Positions 33,927 to 43,282 of a DNA stretch of 64,000 nt are shown here, piece by piece. Position 1 is the stretch's first letter. Every line of letters starts with the position of its first letter. The notes beneath the pieces were generated by a model. The model made no database searches, was not told where the DNA came from, and saw nothing but the letters and a program-made list of their open reading frames with translations. Location: the NCBI RefSeq assembly GCF_042655435.1, contig NZ_JBHSMG010000002.1, positions 620,001 to 684,000 of the forward strand, read 5' to 3'. The position numbers and the translations under genes were made by a program. The DNA comes from Lysinimonas soli (GTDB taxonomy: Bacteria > Actinomycetota > Actinomycetes > Actinomycetales > Microbacteriaceae).

Positions 33927-35267
33927 ATGAGGCAATCCCCTCGCGCCCTCGCCCTCGTGGCGGGCATCGCGGTCGCGCTGCTCACCCTCGCGGGCTGTGC
34001 CCCGGGCAGCTCCAACGCCGGTCAGGCCGCGTCCGGCTCGGTCAGCACGACGTTGACCACGAAGAAGGTCACGATCAAGATCCAGGATGAGACCGGCTTC
34101 CCCGTGACCTCCGACCTCGCCAAGGAATTCACGAAACAGCACCCCAACGTCACGTTCAAGGTGGTTCGCGACAGCTTCCAGAACCTGATCGCCAATGCGC
34201 CCCGACTGATGGCGAGCGCTGACGCCCCCGACCTGATCCGCCTTCCCACCCTGGGGTCGACGGTCAAGGATGGCCTGCTCACCAACCTCGACCCGTACTT
34301 CACCGCATACGGCTGGGACAAGTTCCCGGCGGGACAGCTGGCCGGCTCCCGCATGACCAAGGCCGGCGTGCGCGGTGAGGGATCGCTCTGGCAGTTCGGA
34401 CTGGGCTACAGCGTCACCGGGATCTACATGAACCAGAAGCTGGCCGACAAGGTCGGCATCACCTCGATCCCGGCGACCATCGACGAGCTCGAGGCCGACC
34501 TGCAGAAGGCGAAGGACGCGGGAGTGCTCCCGATCCAGACCGGCATGCAGGACGGCGTGGGCACCTTCGTGCTTCAGGCCTTGATCAACCAGTACGGAGA
34601 CAAGAGCAAGCTGATCGACTGGATGTTCAACAAGTCGGGCGCCACCTTCGACACCGACGCGTCTCTCAAGGGCGCGACGACGTTCCAGGATTGGGCGACG
34701 AAGGGGTACCTGCCGCCGGACGTGAACGCGATCAACTACACGACGATGGTCGCCAACTTCACCGGGGGGCAGGGGCTGTTCATGTGGGACGGCAACTGGG
34801 ACGCGGCAAACGTCGACAAGGCGCTCGGCAAGGGTGGCGCACAGTTCTTCCTGATGCCGCCCGCCACCAAGGGCGGGAAGTACGTCGCGATGGGCGCCGG
34901 GAACACCTTCGCCGTGCCGGCCAAGTCGAAGAACCAGGACACCACGGCCTACTTCCTCAACTGGATCGCCACGAACGAGAAGGCGCGTCAGATCGTGGTG
35001 GATGTGACCGGCGCGTCGCCCGGCGGTGATCCGTCGCAGAAGCTGCCGTCCGTCGAGAAGGGGTCCCTCATCGAGAAGGCCCTGGAGCTCTCCTCCAAGG
35101 TCGCCGCCGACGATGGGTTCACCGACTTCATCGCGAACACCACCGCCGGGATCTACCAGGGTGCGTTGCAGCCCGATGAGCAGTTGCTGCTCACTGACAA
35201 GATGGCTCCTGACGCCTTCGTGAAGGCGATCCAGGCGTTCTACGTGAAGGATCTGGCCGCACAGTGA
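33927..35267 (+). CDS. Sugar ABC importer substrate-binding lipoprotein (GH-J/EstB cluster)
   Basis: A 446-residue family 1 solute-binding protein. It begins with RQSPRALALVAGIAVALL and the lipobox LAGC, so it is a lipoprotein. The ATG at 33927 has AAAGGAG at 33911-33917; an in-frame GTG/ATG further upstream would place charged residues before the signal peptide and is rejected. The mature domain includes IKIQDETGFPV, DAPDLIRLPT and GAGNTFAVPAKSKN, typical of CUT1 binders. It is the first gene of the LacI-controlled operon. The ligand is unknown; the hydrolases downstream suggest a fructoside or a modified glycoside. Confidence 0.92.
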   Translation: MRQSPRALALVAGIAVALLTLAGCAPGSSNAGQAASGSVSTTLTTKKVTIKIQDETGFPVTSDLAKEFTKQHPNVTFKVVRDSFQNLIANAPRLMASADAPDLIRLPTLGSTVKDGLLTNLDPYFTAYGWDKFPAGQLAGSRMTKAGVRGEGSLWQFGLGYSVTGIYMNQKLADKVGITSIPATIDELEADLQKAKDAGVLPIQTGMQDGVGTFVLQALINQYGDKSKLIDWMFNKSGATFDTDASLKGATTFQDWATKGYLPPDVNAINYTTMVANFTGGQGLFMWDGNWDAANVDKALGKGGAQFFLMPPATKGGKYVAMGAGNTFAVPAKSKNQDTTAYFLNWIATNEKARQIVVDVTGASPGGDPSQKLPSVEKGSLIEKALELSSKVAADDGFTDFIANTTAGIYQGALQPDEQLLLTDKMAPDAFVKAIQAFYVKDLAAQ

Positions 35268-36244
35268 GCATCGCACACCGGGCGCCGCGGATCGCGGGCG
35301 TCGACTCTTCGACCGCCGACGCGAAAGCGGCGTCCGGTGTGCATGCTCCGTCCCGTTCTCCTCGGCTGTCCCGGGGAGCGCGGCGAGCGCTGATCACCGG
35401 TTGGCTGTTCCTGCTCCCGGCGGTGGTCGCCTACGCGATCTTCGTGGTGTACCCCCTGTTGACCGCCGTGCAGTACTCCTTCTACAAGTGGAACGGCATC
35501 GGCGCATCCAGCTGGGTGGGGCTGAACAACTACGTGCAGATCTTCACGGATCCGACCTTGCTGGCTCCGATCATGAACGCCCTGATCCTGATCGTGTTCT
35601 TCACGGTCATCCCCGTCGTCAGCGGGCTCGTTCTCGCGACGCTCATCCGCGACATGAAGCCCGGCCCGTTCGCCTCGACCGCGCGTACGGTGCTGTTCCT
35701 GCCGCAGATCGTTCCTCTCGTGGCCGCCGGGATCGCTTGGTCGTGGATGTACGCCCAGACGGGCACGATCAACAGCATCCTCAACTCGATCGGGCTGGGC
35801 TTCCTCTCCCGCTCGTGGCTGGCCGACTTCTCCACCGCCCTGCCCGCCGTCGGATTGATCGGATCGTGGGTGCTGACGGGACTGTGCACCGTGCTGCTTC
35901 TGACCGGGATGGGCAAGATCGATCCCGCCCTGTACGAGGCGGCGAGGATCGACGGCGCCGGCTGGTTCCGTCTCTTCGGTTCCGTGACCCTCCAGGGGGT
36001 GCGGCAGGAGATCGTCGTGCTCGTCACGATCACGATCATCTCGGCGCTGAGCAGTTTCGACATCATCTACACCACGACCAAGGGCGGCCCCGGCACGACG
36101 ACCCTGGTGCCGGGGATCTCGATCTTCCGACTCGCGTTCGTTCAGAGCCAGGTCGGCCTGGCATCGGCGCTCGGGGTCGTGCTGCTGATTCTGGTGCTCG
36201 CGGTCGTGCTGCCTGTGCAGCGCTTCGGACGGGACAACTCGTGA
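35264..36244 (+). CDS. Sugar ABC permease 1 (GH-J/EstB cluster)
   Basis: A 326-residue MalF/UgpA-type permease with a 45-residue cytoplasmic N-terminus and six membrane helices. The EAA loop reads YEAARIDGAGWFRLFGSVTL near residue 224. The GTG start overlaps the binding-protein stop by 4 nt, and its stop overlaps the next start by 4 nt. Confidence 0.92.
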   Translation: MSIAHRAPRIAGVDSSTADAKAASGVHAPSRSPRLSRGARRALITGWLFLLPAVVAYAIFVVYPLLTAVQYSFYKWNGIGASSWVGLNNYVQIFTDPTLLAPIMNALILIVFFTVIPVVSGLVLATLIRDMKPGPFASTARTVLFLPQIVPLVAAGIAWSWMYAQTGTINSILNSIGLGFLSRSWLADFSTALPAVGLIGSWVLTGLCTVLLLTGMGKIDPALYEAARIDGAGWFRLFGSVTLQGVRQEIVVLVTITIISALSSFDIIYTTTKGGPGTTTLVPGISIFRLAFVQSQVGLASALGVVLLILVLAVVLPVQRFGRDNS

Positions 36245-37065
36245 TCACCTCCAAGCGCGAGGTCATCGTCGGCAGGGTCGTCCTGCTCCTGGTCCTCATC
36301 CTCACCGTTCTGCCCCTGCTCAGCATGCTGTCCGCCGCGTTGCAGCCCGCCGACCGGCTGCCGACCGGGATCGCCTGGCCGAGCGATCCGCACTGGGATA
36401 ACTTCGTGACCGCCTTCACGGTCGGTCACGTCTGGGTTCTGCTGGGTTCCAGCCTGCTCATCGTGGTCGTCGTCGTCCCGGTCAGTCTGCTCTTCGCGAC
36501 CCTGGCCGGTTATGCCCTCGGCAACCTGCGGGTCCGCGGCGGTCGCATCGTGCTGGTCGCGATGGTCCTCGGCCTGACGATCCCGTTCGAGGCGATCATC
36601 ATCCCGCTCTACTACCAGATCACCGCCTACGGTCTGATCAATACGCAGTGGGCGATCATCCTTCCGCTGATCGGCCTGTACATGCCGTTCGGGGTCTTCT
36701 GGATGCGGGCGCACTTCCTCGGCGTTCCCCGGGAGCTCTCCGAGGCGGCGCGGGTCGACGGTGCGGGGATCCTGCAGGAGTTCCGACGCATCCAGATCCC
36801 GTTGGCGCGCCCCGCGTTGTCGGCCCTGGGCATCCTGCTGTTCCTCTGGACCTGGAATCAGTTCCTGCTGCCCCTGGTGCTCGTCGACGACCCGGACAAG
36901 CGCACCATGGCGGGAGCGCTCGGCGCCTTCCAGGGCCAGTACATCGACGCTCTGCCGTTGTTGTTCGCGGCCGCCCTGATCGTGATGCTGCCGACGATCA
37001 TCATCTACGTCATCTTCCAACGTCAGTTCATCCGCGCCCTGCTCCAAGGCGCGGTCAAGGGATGA
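36241..37065 (+). CDS. Sugar ABC permease 2 (GH-J/EstB cluster)
   Basis: A 274-residue MalG/UgpE-type permease. The GTG at 36241 overlaps the permease 1 stop by 4 nt; the frame continues upstream inside that gene and is not coding there. Six helices and the EAA loop LSEAARVDGAGILQEFRRIQ near residue 165 are present. No ATPase gene accompanies it. A 70-nt gap with AAGGAG separates it from the glycosidase gene. Confidence 0.92.
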   Translation: MITSKREVIVGRVVLLLVLILTVLPLLSMLSAALQPADRLPTGIAWPSDPHWDNFVTAFTVGHVWVLLGSSLLIVVVVVPVSLLFATLAGYALGNLRVRGGRIVLVAMVLGLTIPFEAIIIPLYYQITAYGLINTQWAIILPLIGLYMPFGVFWMRAHFLGVPRELSEAARVDGAGILQEFRRIQIPLARPALSALGILLFLWTWNQFLLPLVLVDDPDKRTMAGALGAFQGQYIDALPLLFAAALIVMLPTIIIYVIFQRQFIRALLQGAVKG

Positions 37066-37135
37066 CGGCCACTTCGGCTGCGCGGCATCTTCCGCGTCCG
37101 GGCTACTCGTGTGTCACCGATCAAGGAGTCTGTGC

Positions 37136-38116
37136 ATGACCTTCTCGTTACCGGATCACTGGGTCTGGGACTTCTGGGTGGCCGATGACGGAGAGTGCTT
37201 CCACCTCTTCTACCTCCGAGCGCCGAAATCCCTCGTCGACCCCGAGCTGCGTCATCGGAACGCGACGATCGGGCACGCCGTCTCGGACGACCTGGTGCAC
37301 TGGCAGGACCGAGGCGTGGTCATCGGACCCGGAGCCGTCGGAGTGGATGACGAGACCGCGACGTGGACGGGCAGCGTGCTGCGCGGTCCGGATGGCCTTT
37401 GGCGGATGTTCTACACCGGGTCCCGCTTCCCCTCTCCGAGCAGCAACGCCAACATCGAGACGATCGTGGTCGCCGAGTCCACCGACTTGGAGAGCTGGAC
37501 GACGCGCAGCCAGGCGGTCTGCCGAGCCGACCCGCGGTGGTATGAGACGATCGCCGACGGCACGTGGCGGGAGGAGGCCTGGCGGGATCCATGGATCTTC
37601 CCGGACCCGCTCGGTGGCGGCTGGCACATGCTCGTCACGGCCCGCGCCGGTGGCGCGCTGCCTGACGATCGGGACCGCGGCGTCGTCGGCCACGCGACAT
37701 CCGTCGACCTCGAGACGTGGCAGGTGCGTGCTCCGCTGAGTGCTCCGGGCGGGGGATTCGCCCACCTGGAGGTGCTCCAGTACGTCCAGATCGAGGGACG
37801 GGACGTGATCCTGTTCTCATGCGACACGGCTCATCTCGCGGGCGAGCGCGCGGCATCCGGGGGACGCGGAGGCATCTGGGCCGTGCCCGGGGCTCCGCTC
37901 GGCCCGGGCATCTCGATCGAGTCCGCCGAGCTGGTGATCGGTGAGGAACTCTACGCGGGGCGCGCGGTCCGGGAGCGCGACGGTTCGTGGGTGCTCCTGG
38001 GGTTCGAGAACATCGGAAGCGACGAGGCGTTCGTGGGACGCCTGTCGGACCCGCTTCCATTGCGGTGGACGGACGACGGGCGACTCGGCGTCGAGCACGT
38101 GACGGCGATTCGATGA
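37136..38116 (+). CDS. Clan GH-J-like (GH32/GH68-related) five-bladed propeller hydrolase
   Basis: A 326-residue protein without signal peptide. Three acidic residues fit a beta-propeller glycosidase of the GH32/GH68 kind: Asp12 in WVWDFW (resembling the levansucrase WDSW nucleophile), Asp151 in WRDPWIF (RDP motif) and Glu212 in HLEVLQY. It is shorter than full GH32 enzymes, which carry an extra C-terminal beta-sandwich, so only the propeller is present. A GH43-like or phosphorylase-like propeller is the main alternative. The ATG at 37136 has AAGGAG 8 nt upstream. It is co-transcribed with an ABC importer and an EstB-like serine hydrolase, so it probably acts on the imported sugar in the cytoplasm. 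Confidence 0.72.
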   Translation: MTFSLPDHWVWDFWVADDGECFHLFYLRAPKSLVDPELRHRNATIGHAVSDDLVHWQDRGVVIGPGAVGVDDETATWTGSVLRGPDGLWRMFYTGSRFPSPSSNANIETIVVAESTDLESWTTRSQAVCRADPRWYETIADGTWREEAWRDPWIFPDPLGGGWHMLVTARAGGALPDDRDRGVVGHATSVDLETWQVRAPLSAPGGGFAHLEVLQYVQIEGRDVILFSCDTAHLAGERAASGGRGGIWAVPGAPLGPGISIESAELVIGEELYAGRAVRERDGSWVLLGFENIGSDEAFVGRLSDPLPLRWTDDGRLGVEHVTAIR

Positions 38117-39285
38117 GCGTCGAGATCGACGGAGCATCCGAAGCGGGCTGGGAACCGGTGCGGGATGCCTTCGCCCGCGCATTCCAGACCCACCCGCGGA
38201 TGGGCGGCGCCCTGGCCATCCGACATCGCGGGCGCACCGTCGTCGACCTCTGGGGCGGTCTGGCCGACGCACGCACTGACGAGCCATGGAGGCGGGACAC
38301 CCTCTCCGTGGTCTTCTCGTCGACGAAGGGACTGATGTCGCTCCTCGTGGCCCTGCTGGTGCAGGAGGGCAGGCTCGACTACGAGGAGCTGGTCACCGCC
38401 TATTGGCCGGAGTACGGTCAGGCGGGTAAGTCCCGATCGCGTGTCAAGCATCTCCTGGCCCACCGAGCCGGACTCTCGGCACCGCGGCAGGCGATGTCGC
38501 TCGAGGACATCCTGCAGTGGGATCGTGCGATCGCCAACCTGGTGGCGGAGGAGCCGCTCTGGGCTCCGGGTGAGGGCTGGGCGTACCACGCGATCACCCA
38601 CGGGTGGTTGGCCGGAGAGCTCATCCGACGGGTCACGGGAACCTCGGTCGGCGACTACCTCCGCTCGGCGCTCGCCGACCTGGCGCCCGATACCTGGATC
38701 GGCCTCCCGTCGACCGAGCAGCATCGGGTTGCGCATCTGTCAGTCGGCCCCACGCTTCGCGAGCTGACCACGAAGCAGCTCAGGGAGCAGTCCGACCCGG
38801 ACTGGCCCCTTCGTGCGATGACGCTCGGCGGTGCCCTGCCCCTCGACCTCGTCACCGACGCCCCGGGGTTCAACGATCCGCGCCTGCAGGCGGCTCAGAT
38901 CCCGGGAGCCGGAGGGATCGCCACCGCGCGGGACCTCGCGGCGATCTGGTCGGCGACCGTCTCCGAGACATCCGGCCGGCGGCTCCTCGGACCGGACGTA
39001 CTCGGAGCGGCCCTCGTCGAGCAGAGCGCCGGGGCTCCCGTGTTCCCGGTCCCCGGCCCGTGGCCGCGGTGGGCGATGGGGTTCCAGCTCGATTCGGAGG
39101 CGAGACGGTATCTGACCGCCCAGAGCTTCGGGCACGACGGAGCCGGCGGGCAGGTGGCCTTCGCGGACCCGACCCACGAGATCGGCTTCGCCTTCGTCAC
39201 GAACTGGATGGAGGCGGACGACCCGCGCGCGACTCGGATCATCGATGCTGTTCGCGACTGCGTGTCGGAGCTTGCAGCGAACTGA
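38113..39285 (+). CDS. Serine hydrolase of the beta-lactamase/EstB family
   Basis: A 390-residue protein with the class C beta-lactamase-like fold. The catalytic SxxK is Ser69-Ser-Thr-Lys72, the second motif reads Tyr-His-Ala in WAYHAITHG (EstB-type Yxx), and late FGHDGAGG supplies the third motif region. No signal peptide is present, which argues for an intracellular esterase, not a beta-lactamase. The ATG overlaps the GH-J-like gene stop by 4 nt. In a carbohydrate operon it could remove acyl groups from the imported sugar; no direct evidence identifies the ester. Confidence 0.85.
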   Translation: MSVEIDGASEAGWEPVRDAFARAFQTHPRMGGALAIRHRGRTVVDLWGGLADARTDEPWRRDTLSVVFSSTKGLMSLLVALLVQEGRLDYEELVTAYWPEYGQAGKSRSRVKHLLAHRAGLSAPRQAMSLEDILQWDRAIANLVAEEPLWAPGEGWAYHAITHGWLAGELIRRVTGTSVGDYLRSALADLAPDTWIGLPSTEQHRVAHLSVGPTLRELTTKQLREQSDPDWPLRAMTLGGALPLDLVTDAPGFNDPRLQAAQIPGAGGIATARDLAAIWSATVSETSGRRLLGPDVLGAALVEQSAGAPVFPVPGPWPRWAMGFQLDSEARRYLTAQSFGHDGAGGQVAFADPTHEIGFAFVTNWMEADDPRATRIIDAVRDCVSELAAN

Positions 39286-39297
39286 GACTCGCCCGGC

Positions 39298-40185
<888 letters not shown>

Positions 40186-40310
40186 GCCTTCACCGTATCC
40201 GCCCGCGAGGCCGCCAGGGGTTCCGAGCGACGGCGAAGGCACCCGGCAGGGGAGATGATGGAATCCGGTGCGATCGCGCCGGGCATCCCACACCCACAAG
40301 GAGAAACTCC

Positions 40311-41300
40311 GTGGAATATCGCCGTCTCGGCCGCTCCGGCCTTCAGCTCAGTGAAGTCTCGCTCGGCTCCTGGGTCACCTTCGGCAAACAGGTCGACGAG
40401 AGCGAGGCCATGAGCCTCATGACGCTCGCCTACGACAGTGGGATCAACTTCTTCGACAACGCCGAGGGCTACGAGGCCGGGGCATCCGAGGCCCTCATGG
40501 GCGCCGCGCTCGAGAAGCTCGGCTTCGCGCGCGACACCTTCGCGGTGTCATCGAAGGTCTTCTTCGGCGGCAGCAAGCCGACCCAGCGCGGGCTGTCGCG
40601 CAAGCACGTGACGGATGCCGCCCACGCCGCCCTGAAGCGCCTGCGGGTGGACTACCTCGACCTCTACTTCTGCCACCGCCCCGACATCGACACCCCGATC
40701 GACGAGACCGTGTGGGCGATGCACAACCTCGTGACCCAGGGCAAGATCCTCTACTGGGGCACCTCCGAGTGGACCGCGCAGCAGCTCACCGAGGCCTACG
40801 CGGTCGCGCGCGAGAACCACCTCACCGCGCCGACCATGGAGCAGCCCGAGTACAACCTGTTCCGGCGCGACAAGGTCGAGGGCGACTTCCTGCCCCTCTA
40901 CGAGCTGTTCGGGCTGGGCACGACCATCTGGTCGCCGCTCGCCTCCGGCATCCTGACCGGCAAGTACAACGACGGGATCCCCGCCGACAGCCGGATGAAC
41001 CTCCCGGGCTACGAGTGGCTCAAGGCGCAATGGGAGAGCGAGGCGGGCCTGGTCAAGCTCGAGAAGGTGCGCAAGCTGGCGGCGGTCGCCGAGCGGGCCG
41101 GGCTTCCCTTGACCCACCTCGCCCTGCTCTGGTGCCTCAGCAACCCGCACGTCTCGACCGTGATCCTCGGGGCATCCCGTCGCTCGCAGCTCGAAGACAA
41201 CCTCGCCGCGCTCGACGCGAAGGCGAAGCTGACGCCCGAGGTGCTGGCCGAGATCGAGACGATCGTCGACAACAAGCCGGCCGGCCCGAGCCGGTTCTGA
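40311..41300 (+). CDS. Aldo/keto reductase, potassium-channel beta-subunit/YghZ type
   Basis: A 329-residue AKR of the Kv-beta group. Catalytic residues appear in NFFDNAEGYEAGASE (Asp, Tyr), VSSKVFFGG (Lys) and YFCHRPD (His); the NADPH-binding end reads VILGASRRSQLEDN. The GTG start follows AAGGAG by a normal spacing. Such proteins reduce aldehydes and ketones with NADPH; the physiological substrate is not known. It is a single-gene unit, divergent from menB and ending at a strong bidirectional terminator. Confidence 0.9.
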   Translation: MEYRRLGRSGLQLSEVSLGSWVTFGKQVDESEAMSLMTLAYDSGINFFDNAEGYEAGASEALMGAALEKLGFARDTFAVSSKVFFGGSKPTQRGLSRKHVTDAAHAALKRLRVDYLDLYFCHRPDIDTPIDETVWAMHNLVTQGKILYWGTSEWTAQQLTEAYAVARENHLTAPTMEQPEYNLFRRDKVEGDFLPLYELFGLGTTIWSPLASGILTGKYNDGIPADSRMNLPGYEWLKAQWESEAGLVKLEKVRKLAAVAERAGLPLTHLALLWCLSNPHVSTVILGASRRSQLEDNLAALDAKAKLTPEVLAEIETIVDNKPAGPSRF

Positions 41301-41327
41301 CCCGCCGACCCGAGACGCCCTGGACGG

Positions 41328-41374
41328 CGAGACGCCCCCGGCCGACGCGCGCGGCGTCGCCCGGGGGCGTCTCG
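41328..41374. terminator. Nested bidirectional hairpin terminator
   Basis: CGAGACGCCCCCGG at 41328-41341 pairs perfectly with CCGGGGGCGTCTCG at 41361-41374. The 19-nt loop itself pairs CGACGC (41343-41348) with GCGTCG (41354-41359). It lies between the convergent AKR and msrA genes. No T-run follows, as is common in high-GC actinobacteria. Confidence 0.82.
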
Positions 41375-41385
41375 GTGAGCGGCTG

Positions 41386-41928
41386 CTACGCGTCGACCGG
41401 GGTCGCTTCGCGGTGCGGCAGCTTCCAGTTCGGCCGCACGAAGTGGCAGGTGTAGCCGTTGGGGTGCTTGCGCAGGTAGTCCTGGTGCTCCTCCTCGGCC
41501 TCCCAGAACGGCCCGGCCGCCGTGACCTCGGTGACGACCTTGCCCGGCCAGAGGCCCGAGGCGTCGACATCCGCGATCGTGTCGAGCGCGACGCGCTTCT
41601 GCTCCTCGCTGGTGTAGAAGATCGCCGAGCGGTAGCTCGTGCCGACGTCGTTGCCCTGGCGGTTCATGGTCGACGGGTCGTGGATCTGGAAGAAGAACTC
41701 CAGGATGTCGCGGAACGAGATCACCGTGGGATCGAAGACGACCTCGACGGCCTCGGCGTGCGTTCCGTGGTTGTAGTAGGTGGCGTTGGCGTTGGTGCCG
41801 CCGGAGTAGCCGACGCGCGTGGAGATCACGCCCGGTCGCATCCGGAGCAGCTCCTGGGCCCCCCAGAAGCAGCCGCCCGCGAGGATCGCGGTCTCGGTCG
41901 TCGGTGTCGTGCTGGTCGTGTCGCTCAT
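41386..41928 (-). CDS. msrA: Peptide methionine (S)-S-oxide reductase
   Basis: A 180-residue MsrA with the catalytic Cys20 in GGCFWGAQE, the GYSGG segment, YNHGTHAEAVEV and EEEHQDYL. A second Cys in GYTCHF near the C-terminus may resolve the disulfide. It repairs methionine-S-sulfoxide in oxidised proteins using a thiol reductant. Its ATG overlaps the msrB stop by 4 nt, so both stereospecific reductases are translated together. Confidence 0.95.
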   Translation of the reverse strand: MSDTTSTTPTTETAILAGGCFWGAQELLRMRPGVISTRVGYSGGTNANATYYNHGTHAEAVEVVFDPTVISFRDILEFFFQIHDPSTMNRQGNDVGTSYRSAIFYTSEEQKRVALDTIADVDASGLWPGKVVTEVTAAGPFWEAEEEHQDYLRKHPNGYTCHFVRPNWKLPHREATPVDA

Positions 41929-42383
41929 CGTGCGGCCTCCTCGGTGGTGAACAGGTGGGCGAAGTCACCGTATCCGGCGGCCTCGAGTTCGGCGAGCGGG
42001 ATGAACCGCATCGCCGCGGAGTTGATGCAGTAGCGCAGACCGCCCTGCTCGCGCGGGCCGTCGTCGAAGAGGTGGCCCAGGTGGCTGTCGCCGTGCTTGG
42101 AACGCACCTCGGTGCGCACCATGCCCCAGCTGCGATCCCTCTTCTCCACGATGTTGTCGGGGTCGACCGGCACCGTGAAGCTCGGCCAGCCCGAACCGCT
42201 GTCGAACTTGTCGATCGAGGCGAACAGGGGCTCGCCCGAGACGATGTCGACGTACAGGCCCTGCTCGTGGTTGTCCCAGTACCGGTTGCGGAACGCGGGT
42301 TCGGTCGCGGCCTCCTGGGTGATGCGGTACTGCTCCGGGGTCAGCTTCGAGATGGCCTCGGTGGTCTTCTGGTAGTTCGACAC
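41925..42383 (-). CDS. msrB: Peptide methionine (R)-S-oxide reductase
   Basis: A 152-residue MsrB with GTG start. Family motifs are FRNRYWDNHEQGLYV, SGSGWPSF, HGDSHLGHLF and the catalytic Cys119 in RYCINS. The two CxxC zinc pairs of many MsrB proteins are absent (the first reads DIVS), and the position before GWPSF is Ser, so Cys119 appears to be the only Cys in the protein. It repairs methionine-R-sulfoxide. It is the upstream gene of the msrB-msrA pair. Confidence 0.94.
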   Translation of the reverse strand: MSNYQKTTEAISKLTPEQYRITQEAATEPAFRNRYWDNHEQGLYVDIVSGEPLFASIDKFDSGSGWPSFTVPVDPDNIVEKRDRSWGMVRTEVRSKHGDSHLGHLFDDGPREQGGLRYCINSAAMRFIPLAELEAAGYGDFAHLFTTEEAAR

Positions 42384-42492
42384 GGGGTGTCCTCCCTGGG
42401 GTCGTCGCCGCTGGCTGCGGCGCCGGACGCGATCCCGTCGCGCCCGAGACGTACAACCGCGTGGGCGCCCCGGCTGTTCCGCGTTTCGCGGG

Positions 42493-43263
42493 CTATCGTC
42501 GCGACTTCTCGAGCAGCGCGGCGATGCGCGCCCGGGTGTCGGGATGCGCCGCGAACCCCGTGATGTCGGCCGCCTCGGCGTCGAGGTGGGCCCGGTATCC
42601 GGCCAGCCGCTCGGCGCCGAGCAGGCGCTTGGTCGCGGCGAGCACGTGCGACGGCCCGTCGGCCAGGCGCCTCGCCCACTCATCGGCCCGGGAATCCACC
42701 TCATCGGGTTCGACCAGCTCGGCGACGAGACCCCAGTCGAGCGCCTCCTGCGCCGTGACGGGACGCCCCGCGAGGAGCATCGCGGCCGCCCGCTTGGAGC
42801 CGATGGCCGGCGGCAGCAGATACGAGACGCCGGCGTCGGGGCTCAGCCCGATGGCCCCGTACGCGCCGAGGAACGTCGCACGCGAGGAGGCGAGCACCAG
42901 ATCGGTGTTGAGCACGAGGCCGAGTCCGGCGCCGGCGGCCGCGCCGTTGACGGCGCAGATCACGACGAGTGGGGACGCCGCGAAGGCGTACATCCCGTCC
43001 TGGAGCACGGTGACCATCCGCTGCCTCAGCTCCTCGTCCTCCCCCGCGCGGGCGAGGTCGTGCAGGTCACCGCCCCCGCAGAACACCCGGCCCGTCGCGT
43101 GCAGCACGGCGACCCGGCAGTCGGGATCGGCTTCGGCATCCCGCAGCCCCTGCAGCAGCGTCTCGAGCATCTCGATGCTCATCGCGTTGCCGAGCGCGGG
43201 ACGGTTGAGCGTGAGGCTGGCGACCCCGGTGTCGATGGCGGTGATGACGAGCGGCTCGGTCAT
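42493..43263 (-). CDS. Enoyl-CoA hydratase/isomerase family protein
   Basis: A 256-residue crotonase. The oxyanion-hole segments are VFCGGGDLHDLA near residue 62 and AVNGAAAGAGLGLVL near 104; the acid/base region reads IGLSPDAGVSYLLP. The Glu of the first catalytic position is replaced by Ala/Gly-type residues and the second is Asp in SPDAG, so it may be an isomerase rather than a hydratase. No fatty-acid genes adjoin it, so the substrate is unassigned. Confidence 0.87.
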   Translation of the reverse strand: MTEPLVITAIDTGVASLTLNRPALGNAMSIEMLETLLQGLRDAEADPDCRVAVLHATGRVFCGGGDLHDLARAGEDEELRQRMVTVLQDGMYAFAASPLVVICAVNGAAAGAGLGLVLNTDLVLASSRATFLGAYGAIGLSPDAGVSYLLPPAIGSKRAAAMLLAGRPVTAQEALDWGLVAELVEPDEVDSRADEWARRLADGPSHVLAATKRLLGAERLAGYRAHLDAEAADITGFAAHPDTRARIAALLEKSRR

Positions 43264-43282
43264 CTACGCAGGCTACCCCGGC

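Noticed and set aside
38113..39285. Beta-lactamase (antibiotic resistance) reading of the SxxK protein
   Set aside because: No signal peptide, EstB-type motifs and a carbohydrate operon context argue for an intracellular esterase.
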